Below the pieces are notes generated by a model. The model was not told where the DNA came from. It saw only the letters and a program-made list of their open reading frames with translations, and made no database searches. Below, piece after piece: positions 1 through 4,730 of a DNA stretch of 5,111 nt. The stretch lies in NCBI GenBank assembly GCA_047921175.1, contig JBLRWQ010000120.1, positions 1 through 5,111 of the forward strand. The letters are read 5' to 3'. The stretch is from T1Sed10-7 sp047921175. GTDB lineage: Bacteria > Actinomycetota > Nitriliruptoria > Nitriliruptorales > Nitriliruptoraceae. Made by a program: the position numbers and the translations under genes. Numbering within the stretch: the stretch's first letter is position 1; each line of letters starts with the position of its first letter.

Positions 1-696
1 ATGGAGACCCGCCACTGGGACGAGGGGCGCGGGGTGACCGAGACGCTCCGGGTCAAGGAGTCGGTCACCGACTACCGCTACTTCCCCGACCCCGACCTGG
101 TCGCGGTGACCTCGCCGGCCGCGCACGTCGAGACGGTGCGCGCCCGGCTGCCGGAGCTCCCGGCCGCGACCCGGACCCGGCTGCTGGCCGCAGGGGTGCC
201 CCGGCCGCAGGCGGTGGCGCTGGTCGGTACCGACGCGCTGGCGGTCTACGACGACGCGGTGGCCCGTGGCGTGGCACCGGGGGTGGCGGCCAACTGGTTG
301 ACCGGGGATGTGGCGGGGCAGCTGGCTGCGGAGGGGCTGGAGCTGTCGGAGAGCGGGTTCACCGGCGGGCACCTGGCGGAGCTCGTCGGCCTGCTGGAGG
401 ATGGCACCCTGTCCACCAAGCTCGCCAAGCAGGTGCTGGCCGGGGTGCTGGAGGAGCGCGGTGCGGTCTCGCCCGCCGAGGTGGTGGCCGCCCGGGGCCT
501 GGAGCAGGTCTCCGACGAGGGCGAGCTGCGTGCCATCGTCGAGCAGGTGGTGGCGGACAACACCGGCACCGTGGCGGACATCCGGGGCGGCAACACCAAG
601 GCGATCGGTGCCCTGGTCGGTCAGGTCATGAAGGCCACGCGTGGGCAGGCGGACCCGCGCAAGACCAACGAGCTGCTGCGGGAGCTGATCGGCTGA
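1..696 (+). CDS. gatB: Asp-tRNA(Asn)/Glu-tRNA(Gln) amidotransferase subunit B, C-terminal part
   Basis: GatB is the tRNA-binding and kinase subunit of the cytoplasmic GatCAB complex, which converts Glu-tRNA(Gln) and/or Asp-tRNA(Asn) to the amidated form with ammonia supplied by GatA. The visible 231 residues begin in the cradle domain: ETRHWDE at 2-8 and the family hallmark DYRYFPDPDLV at 24-34. From about residue 85 to the end comes the helical, YqeY-like tail that contacts tRNA, with TKLAKQVLAGVLEE, then NTKAIGALVGQVMKATRGQADP and a closing NELLRELIG. Full GatB proteins are usually about 480-500 residues, so roughly the first half lies upstream of the window. The ATG at base 1 is an internal Met (relatives usually read QETRHW there), not the start. 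The stop is TGA at 694-696, followed nine bases later by a strong hairpin. Identity is secure; whether the substrate is Gln, Asn or both cannot be told. Confidence 0.96.
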   Translation: METRHWDEGRGVTETLRVKESVTDYRYFPDPDLVAVTSPAAHVETVRARLPELPAATRTRLLAAGVPRPQAVALVGTDALAVYDDAVARGVAPGVAANWLTGDVAGQLAAEGLELSESGFTGGHLAELVGLLEDGTLSTKLAKQVLAGVLEERGAVSPAEVVAARGLEQVSDEGELRAIVEQVVADNTGTVADIRGGNTKAIGALVGQVMKATRGQADPRKTNELLRELIG

Positions 697-704
697 GGTG
701 CGGC

Positions 705-735
705 GCGGTCCGGACCGGCCGATGGTCCGGGCCGC
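705..735 (+). terminator. Strong hairpin after gatB, candidate transcription terminator
   Basis: Bases 705-716 pair with 724-735 as a 12-bp stem (11 Watson-Crick pairs and one T709-G731 wobble) around a 7-base loop, GGCCGAT. It starts nine bases after the gatB stop codon. No T-run follows, so it is not a classic intrinsic terminator, but such U-poor hairpins are common at gene ends in high-GC actinobacteria. The inner bases 706-717 also form a perfect palindrome, CGGTCCGGACCG, that could pair within itself or bind a dimeric protein. The role is inferred from position and stem strength. Confidence 0.5.
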
Positions 736-752
736 TCCGAAGCTCGGTCACG

Positions 753-774
753 TACCCTGTCAGGCGCGCAGGGT
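753..774 (+). promoter_or_regulatory. Weak -10-like box overlapping an inverted repeat upstream of dxs
   Basis: TACCCT at 753-758 fits the TAnnnT form of an actinobacterial -10 box and would start RNA near 765, leaving about 27 bases before the dxs start codon. I see no convincing -35 at the usual 16-18 base spacing. The same bases belong to an inverted repeat: ACCCTG (754-759) and CAGGGT (769-774) with a 9-base loop. If the promoter is real, this repeat covers the start site and could act as an operator. It could equally be a second weak hairpin of the gatB 3' end. Confidence 0.25.
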
Positions 775-790
775 GGGAACGAGGGAACGA
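775..790 (+). repeat. Tandem GGGAACGA repeat carrying the dxs ribosome binding site
   Basis: GGGAACGA occurs twice without a gap, at 775-782 and 783-790, ending one base before the dxs GTG at 792. The junction creates GAGGG at 781-785, six bases before the start codon, which is the best Shine-Dalgarno match for dxs. The other in-frame GTG at 795 would also be served by it (spacing 9), so the start could move by one codon. Confidence 0.55.
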
Positions 791-791
791 C

Positions 792-2684
792 GTGGTGCTG
801 GAGCGGATCGACGGCCCGTCGGACGTGCGTGCGCTGGATGCGGCGGAGCTGCCGGTCCTCGCCGAGGAGCTGCGCACCGCGATCATCGACGCGGTGTCGA
901 AGGTCGGCGGCCACCTCGGCTCCAACCTCGGCGTCGTCGAGCTGACCATCGCCCTGCACCGCGTCTTCGAGTCCCCGACCGACCGCATCGTCTGGGACAC
1001 CGGTCACCAGGCCTACGTCCACAAGATGCTCACCGGTCGCCGCGCTGCCTTCGACACCCTGCGGCAGGCGGGCGGGCTGTCCGGCTACCCCTCTCGGGAG
1101 GAGTCGCCCCACGACCTGGTCGCCAACAGCCACGCCTCGACCGCGTTGTCCTGGGTCGCCGGGCTGGCGCGCGGGCAGCAGGACACGCCCGCTGCACAGC
1201 AGCGCCGCCTCGTCGCGGTCGTCGGCGACGGCGCGCTCACGGGCGGGATGGCCTACGAGGCGCTCAACAACCTCGGGCATCATCAGCTCCCGGCGATCAT
1301 CGTCCTCAACGACAACGGCCGCTCCTACGCGGAGACCGTCAGCCGGCTGTCGGAGCGGGTCGCCGACCTGCGCAGCGATCCGCGCTACCGCACCCTCAAG
1401 GACCGACTGGATCAGGTGCTCCGACGGGTACCGATGGTGGAGCGTCTGACCGAGGCAGGGCTGGAGGCGATCAAGTCCGCGGTGTCGGAGGCCCCGGCGC
1501 TGCAGTCGTTCGTCGAGGCGCTCGGGGTGCGCTACCTCGGTCCCTACGACGGCCACGACCTCGGGAAGCTGGAGCACGCGCTCCGGCACGCGGCCCGCCT
1601 GCAGACCCCGGTGCTGGTCCACGTCCTGACCCAGAAGGGCAAGGGGTACGCCCCCGCCGAGACCGACCCGGAGAAGAAGCTCCACGACACCTCGGCCTTC
1701 GACGTCGCGACCGGTCGTGCGCGCGCAGCCGGCGCCGCCGACTCCTGGACCGCGGTGTTCAGCCGCAGCCTCCTTGACCTTGCCGCGACGCACCGCGATC
1801 TGGTGGCGATCACCGCGGCCATGCCCGGCTCCACGGGGCTGCTCCCCCTGGCGGCGCGGGAGCCCGAGCGCGTCCTGGACGTCGGCATCGCCGAGCAGCA
1901 CGCGGTCACCGCTGCGGCGGGTCTGGCCAACGCCGGCAAGCTGCCCGTGGTCGCCATCTACTCCACCTTCTTCTCGCGCGCCTTCGACCAGGCCAACCTC
2001 GATGTCGGGCTCCACGACGAGCACGTCGTGTTCGTGCTCGACCGGGCAGGGATCACCGGCGACGACGGCCCGAGCCACCACGGCATCCTCGACCTGGCGC
2101 TCAGCCTGCGGATCGCCAGCCTGACGGTGCTGGCACCCAGCCACGCCGAGGACCTCGACGCCCTGCTGCACGTGGCGGCGGGGCTGGACGGCCCCGTGGT
2201 GGTCCGCTTCCCGAAGGGCGCTGCGGTCACCGCTGCCGACCTCGGCCTCGAGGGTGCGCAGGCACCCGCCGGTCTGGGCGCCCGTCGTGTGCGTGAGGGG
2301 GCGGATGTCTGCCTGCTCGCCGTCGGTGACCGGGTCGAGGCGGCGCTCGAGGCGGCCGACCTGCTCGGTTCGGACGGCGTCGCCGCGGCCGTCTGGGACG
2401 TGCGCAGCGTGCGGCCCGCGGACCCACGCATGCTGGCGGCCGCAGCCGCGTCGCCCCTGGTCGTGACCGTCGAGAACGGGCTGGTCGGCGGCGGGGCCGG
2501 TGCGGAGCTCGCGGACCGGATCGACGAGCTGGTCGGCGTCCGCCATGCGCCGCCGGTCCTGCGCCTCGGGGTTCCCACGGCGTACCTGCCGCAGGGCAAG
2601 CCAGCGCGCATCCTGGCGGAGCTCGGGCTCGACGGTGCGGGCATCGCCGCGGCGACCCGGAAGGCGCTCAGCGACGAGCGCTGA
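792..2684 (+). CDS. dxs: 1-deoxy-D-xylulose-5-phosphate synthase
   Basis: This cytoplasmic TPP enzyme condenses pyruvate with glyceraldehyde 3-phosphate, releasing CO2, to give DXP. DXP is the entry to the MEP isoprenoid pathway and a precursor of thiamine and pyridoxal phosphate. The 630 residues match the usual 620-640. In order: an N-terminal TPP domain with GGHLGSNLG (His41), WDTGHQAYVHK (68-78), NSHAST, the TPP/Mg motif GDGALTGG (GDG at 145-147, with NN of EALNN downstream) and YLGPYDGHD; then the pyrimidine-binding domain with DVGIAEQHA, whose Glu368 is the expected catalytic glutamate, and DRAGITGDDGPSHHG (417-431, His429); then a transketolase C-terminal domain (about 495-615). The C-terminal domain is less typical: WDVRSVRPAD (535-544) and ENGLVGGGAG (561-570) replace the common RFVKPLD-like and EDG-x-x-GG-x-G forms. 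The start is GTG with GAGGG six bases upstream. It sits between gatB and ilvB on the same strand with its own flanking signals. A divergent clade-specific DXS or a second paralogue is possible; the catalytic residues look intact. Confidence 0.95.
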   Translation: MVLERIDGPSDVRALDAAELPVLAEELRTAIIDAVSKVGGHLGSNLGVVELTIALHRVFESPTDRIVWDTGHQAYVHKMLTGRRAAFDTLRQAGGLSGYPSREESPHDLVANSHASTALSWVAGLARGQQDTPAAQQRRLVAVVGDGALTGGMAYEALNNLGHHQLPAIIVLNDNGRSYAETVSRLSERVADLRSDPRYRTLKDRLDQVLRRVPMVERLTEAGLEAIKSAVSEAPALQSFVEALGVRYLGPYDGHDLGKLEHALRHAARLQTPVLVHVLTQKGKGYAPAETDPEKKLHDTSAFDVATGRARAAGAADSWTAVFSRSLLDLAATHRDLVAITAAMPGSTGLLPLAAREPERVLDVGIAEQHAVTAAAGLANAGKLPVVAIYSTFFSRAFDQANLDVGLHDEHVVFVLDRAGITGDDGPSHHGILDLALSLRIASLTVLAPSHAEDLDALLHVAAGLDGPVVVRFPKGAAVTAADLGLEGAQAPAGLGARRVREGADVCLLAVGDRVEAALEAADLLGSDGVAAAVWDVRSVRPADPRMLAAAAASPLVVTVENGLVGGGAGAELADRIDELVGVRHAPPVLRLGVPTAYLPQGKPARILAELGLDGAGIAAATRKALSDER

Positions 2685-2694
2685 GCGGACGGAC

Positions 2695-2723
2695 TTGACC
2701 TGGGGCCTCGGACACGCAACCAT
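2695..2723 (+). promoter_or_regulatory. Candidate promoter of the ilvBN leader
   Basis: TTGACC at 2695-2700 is a good -35 match and lies ten bases after the dxs stop codon. AACCAT at 2718-2723, 17 bases further on, keeps the key A2, A5 and T6 of a -10 box but lacks T1. RNA would start near 2730, giving a leader of about 230 bases before ilvB. This is the best sigma-70-type pair in the gap and is well placed for the attenuator, but the weak -10 leaves doubt. Confidence 0.45.
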
Positions 2724-2728
2724 CCCGA

Positions 2729-2742
2729 CGCCGCTCACGGCG
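2729..2742 (+). other. Small hairpin near the predicted leader RNA 5' end
   Basis: CGCCG (2729-2733) and CGGCG (2738-2742) form a 5-bp stem with a CTCA tetraloop. It lies at the predicted RNA start and could cap the leader transcript or be the remains of a dxs 3'-end hairpin. It is short and has no T-run, so I do not call it a terminator. Confidence 0.25.
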
Positions 2743-2768
2743 GGCGGCACCAGACCACACGGAGCAGC

Positions 2769-2855
2769 GCGCGTGCTTGGGGACCTGATGGCGGACCGGG
2801 GCGTGATGGCACGTCTGCTCGGTCACGTCATCGTCGTCGTTCCCTAGCGCGTGCT
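2769..2855 (+). repeat. Direct repeat GCGCGTGCT flanking the leader ORF
   Basis: GCGCGTGCT occurs at 2769-2777 and 2847-2855, one copy before and one at the end of the leader ORF. Both are complementary to AGCACGCGC at 2863-2871. A duplicated arm of this kind is what alternative RNA pairing requires. Confidence 0.7.
2806..2847 (+). CDS. ilvB leader peptide (attenuator peptide), MARLLGHVIVVVP
   Basis: A 13-codon ORF, ATG at 2806 and TAG at 2845-2847, reads M-A-R-L-L-G-H-V-I-V-V-V-P. Seven of 13 residues are branched-chain amino acids, with the run Val-Ile-Val-Val-Val (2827-2841) next to the stop. These are products of the pathway encoded by ilvBN just downstream, as expected for a regulatory leader peptide. 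The stop codon sits at the foot of a perfect hairpin, and a terminator follows. An in-frame GTG at 2803 and an in-frame ATG at 2788 (giving MADRGVMARLLGHVIVVVP, with GGGGA four bases upstream) are alternative starts; no upstream Shine-Dalgarno sequence is strong. Function is inferred from codon content and position. The peptide itself probably has no role beyond being translated. Confidence 0.8.
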   Translation: MARLLGHVIVVVP

Positions 2856-2871
2856 CGCCCCGAGCACGCGC
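2847..2871 (+). other. Perfect hairpin at the leader-peptide stop codon
   Basis: Bases 2847-2857 and 2861-2871 form an 11-bp perfect stem with a CCC loop; the first paired base is the last base of the leader TAG. A ribosome on the Val codons or at the stop would cover its 5' arm. The 5' arm repeats GCGCGTGCT found at 2769-2777, so the 3' arm has two possible partners. It probably acts as a pause or competitor hairpin of the attenuator. It ends one base before the terminator stem begins, so the two could stack. Confidence 0.7.
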
Positions 2872-2872
2872 G

Positions 2873-2902
2873 AACCTCCCGGACCCCGGGAGGTTCTCTC
2901 GT
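2873..2902 (+). terminator. Attenuator terminator hairpin before ilvB
   Basis: AACCTCCCGG (2873-2882) pairs perfectly with CCGGGAGGTT (2886-2895) around a three-base ACC loop, a 10-bp stem with seven G-C pairs. A pyrimidine-rich tail, CTCTCGT, follows the TT that closes the stem. The T-run is broken, as is usual in high-GC genomes. Its place between the leader peptide and ilvB makes it the likely attenuation terminator. Confidence 0.75.
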
Positions 2903-2947
2903 AGGAGGGGCGGACGTCACGCGGAGGATCCCGCGGGCGGGCGGAAC

Positions 2948-2953
2948 AGGAGG
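2948..2953 (+). promoter_or_regulatory. Ribosome binding site of ilvB
   Basis: A full AGGAGG lies five bases before the ATG at 2959. This fixes the ilvB start and shows that the protein lacks the extra N-terminal 20-40 residues seen in some actinobacterial IlvB proteins. Confidence 0.85.
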
Positions 2954-2958
2954 CAACC

Positions 2959-4710
2959 ATGCAGATCACCGGGGCACAGGCCGTGATGAAGAGCCTGGAG
3001 GCGCTCGGCGTCGACACCGTCTTCGGCTATCCCGGCGGGGCGATCCTGCCGGCCTACGACCCGCTCATCGAGGCCGGGTTCGAGCACGTGCTCGTCCGCC
3101 ACGAGCAGGGCGCCATCCACATGGCCGAGGGGTACGCGCACGCCACCGGTCGGGTCGGGGTCTGCATCGTGACCTCCGGACCAGCGGCGACCAACCTCGT
3201 CACCGGGTTGGCCGACGCGATGATGGACTCGGTCCCGGTGCTCGCCATCACGGGACAGGTCGCGAGCACCGCGATCGGGTCCGACGCCTTCCAGGAGGCG
3301 GACGTGACCGGCATCACGATGCCGATCACCAAGCACAACGAGCTGGTTCGTGACGTCGCGCGCATCCCGGAGGCCATCAAGGAGGCCTTCCACGTCGCCC
3401 GGTCCGGGCGTCCCGGCCCGGTGCTGGTCGACCTGCCGAAGGACATCCTCAACCAGACCTTCGAGTGGCACTGGGACGACCACGTCGACCTGCCCGGCTA
3501 CAAGCCCACCGTCCGTGGCCACGGCAAGATGGTCAAGGAGGCGCTGGAGCTGATCGCCACCGCCGAGCGCCCGGTCATCTACGCGGGTGGCGGCCTGGTC
3601 CGCGCCCGGGCGGGTGCCGAGGTCGTGCGCTTCGCGGAGCTGCTGCAGCTGCCCGTGGTCACCACGCTGATGGCGCGGGGGATCATCCCGGACACCCACG
3701 AGCTGTTCGTCGGGATGCCCGGCATGCACGGGCACTACGCGGGGGTCCGGGCCCTGCAGGAGGCCGACCTGCTCATCACCCTCGGAGCGCGTTTCGACGA
3801 CCGGGTGACCGGCAAGCTGGATGCGTTCGCTCCCGAGGCGAAGGTGATCCACGTCGACGTGGATCCGGCCGAGATCGGCAAGAACCGCGAGGTCGACGTG
3901 CCGATCGTCGGTGATCTCAAGGTCGTGCTCGAGCAGCTGCTCGCGGTGCTCGACGACAAGCAGGCCAAGGGCCGTTTCGACCGGCTCGTGCCCGACACGG
4001 CCGCGTGGCGCCAGCGCCTGACGACGCTCAAGGCCGAGCACCCGCTGCTGGTCGAGCAGCCCGAGTCCGGGGTGCTCAAGCCGCAGACCGCGATCCGGGC
4101 CGTCTACGACGTCTGGGGCGACGAGGCGGTGTACGTGGCCGGCGTCGGCCAGCACCAGATGTGGGCCGCCCAGCACATCCCCTACACCCGTGCCGGGCAG
4201 TGGATCAACTCCGGCGGGCTCGGGACGATGGGCTTCGCCGTGCCGGCGGCGATCGGCGCCAAGGCGGGGGTCGGTCGTGACGTGCCGGTGGTGGCCATCG
4301 ATGGTGACGGCTGCTTCCAGATGACCTTCCAGGAGATCGCCTCGGCGGTCCAGCACGACATCCCGGTCACCTTCGTCGTGATCAACAACGGCTACCTCGG
4401 CATGGTCCGCCAGTGGCAGACCCTGTTCTACGAGGACCGGCTCTCCCAGGTCGCCCTGCCCCAGGACCTCCCGGACCTGGTCAAGCTCGCGGACGCCTAC
4501 GGCATCCCGGGCTTCCGTGTGGACCGGGTCGAGGACCTGCGCACCACCCTGGAGAAGGCGCGTGCCATCACCGACCAGCCGGTGCTGGTCGAGTGCCGCG
4601 TCGACCCCGACGAGATGGTGTTCCCGATGGTTCCCGCGGGGGCCAGCAACGAGGAGCTTCTGGAGTCGGCGGAGGAGTGGCATGCCCGCCTCGCCGCCCT
4701 GCAGGCCTGA
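2959..4710 (+). CDS. ilvB: Acetolactate synthase (acetohydroxyacid synthase) large subunit
   Basis: IlvB is the catalytic subunit of AHAS. With TPP, Mg and FAD it decarboxylates pyruvate and joins the two-carbon unit to pyruvate (to acetolactate, for Val and Leu) or 2-oxobutyrate (to acetohydroxybutyrate, for Ile). Its 583 residues are within the family range. The N-terminal TPP domain has FGYPGGAILP (22-31), RHEQGAIHMAEG with catalytic Glu49, and ITGQVASTAIGSDAFQEAD (97-115). The central FAD domain has GMHG (255-258) and GARFDDRVTG (276-285). The C-terminal TPP domain has GDG at 449-451 and NNGYLGMVRQWQ (476-487), including the conserved Trp486. By alignment from memory, Ala102 stands where plant enzymes have the herbicide-contact proline, which is ordinary for bacteria. 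The closely related pyruvate oxidase and glyoxylate carboligase are excluded by the motif set and by ilvN, which begins 11 bases downstream. It is transcribed behind the attenuator. Confidence 0.97.
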   Translation: MQITGAQAVMKSLEALGVDTVFGYPGGAILPAYDPLIEAGFEHVLVRHEQGAIHMAEGYAHATGRVGVCIVTSGPAATNLVTGLADAMMDSVPVLAITGQVASTAIGSDAFQEADVTGITMPITKHNELVRDVARIPEAIKEAFHVARSGRPGPVLVDLPKDILNQTFEWHWDDHVDLPGYKPTVRGHGKMVKEALELIATAERPVIYAGGGLVRARAGAEVVRFAELLQLPVVTTLMARGIIPDTHELFVGMPGMHGHYAGVRALQEADLLITLGARFDDRVTGKLDAFAPEAKVIHVDVDPAEIGKNREVDVPIVGDLKVVLEQLLAVLDDKQAKGRFDRLVPDTAAWRQRLTTLKAEHPLLVEQPESGVLKPQTAIRAVYDVWGDEAVYVAGVGQHQMWAAQHIPYTRAGQWINSGGLGTMGFAVPAAIGAKAGVGRDVPVVAIDGDGCFQMTFQEIASAVQHDIPVTFVVINNGYLGMVRQWQTLFYEDRLSQVALPQDLPDLVKLADAYGIPGFRVDRVEDLRTTLEKARAITDQPVLVECRVDPDEMVFPMVPAGASNEELLESAEEWHARLAALQA

Positions 4711-4718
4711 GAGGAGCC

Positions 4719-4730
4719 GTCATGCATGAC
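4719..4730 (+). repeat. 12-base palindrome centred on the ilvN start codon
   Basis: GTCATGCATGAC is a perfect palindrome containing the ilvN ATG (4722-4724). In RNA it could form at most a strained short hairpin, but it may pair between molecules or simply be chance. The second ATG inside it (4726) is out of frame. Confidence 0.4.

Larger units (their letters stand above)
2768..2902 (+). promoter_or_regulatory. Branched-chain amino acid attenuator upstream of ilvB
   Basis: This region joins four parts: a 5' segment (2768-2782), a leader ORF rich in Val, Ile and Leu codons, a hairpin overlapping the leader stop (2847-2871), and a terminator hairpin (2873-2895). Known ilv leaders in enterobacteria, corynebacteria and streptomycetes sense charged branched-chain tRNAs by ribosome stalling in such a peptide. 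The 5' segment can pair with 2858-2872 over 15 positions (one G-U), which excludes the hairpin at the leader stop. I could not find a strong textbook antiterminator that disrupts the terminator stem, so attenuation is inferred from the peptide and terminator, while the switching mechanism is open. Confidence 0.75.

Noticed and set aside
1..3. ATG at the first base as a gatB start
   Set aside because: The translation begins in the middle of the GatB cradle domain, so about half the protein must lie upstream; the ATG is an internal codon at the window edge.
698..1777. Plus-strand open frame of 359 codons overlapping dxs in another frame
   Set aside because: Arg/Pro/Gly-rich translation without domains; it begins inside the gatB-dxs gap hairpin and overlaps the well-supported dxs.
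621..2750. Long open frame of 709 codons on the minus strand over dxs
   Set aside because: It is a mirror of a GC-rich gene: the plus strand encodes a full-length DXS with all motifs, while the minus-strand translation is low-complexity Arg/Val/Gly-rich and resembles no family I recognise.
2500..2847. 115-codon ORF ending at the leader stop and starting inside dxs
   Set aside because: Most of it is a shifted-frame reading of the dxs 3' end; only its last 13-19 codons, with the branched-chain run, make sense as a leader peptide.
2685..2958. T-box or metabolite riboswitch in the ilvB leader
   Set aside because: I looked for the conserved T-box bulge sequence and found none; the Val/Ile/Leu-coding ORF plus terminator explains the region better.
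3259..3315. Ala102 of IlvB at the herbicide-contact proline position as a sign of resistance selection
   Set aside because: Bacterial AHAS proteins naturally vary at this site and the conserved Trp486 is retained, so no selection can be inferred.
2917..4683. Long open frame of 588 codons on the minus strand over ilvB
   Set aside because: Same reason: ilvB on the plus strand is complete and highly conserved, and the reverse frame has the His/Arg/Asp/Leu-rich composition expected of an antisense shadow.
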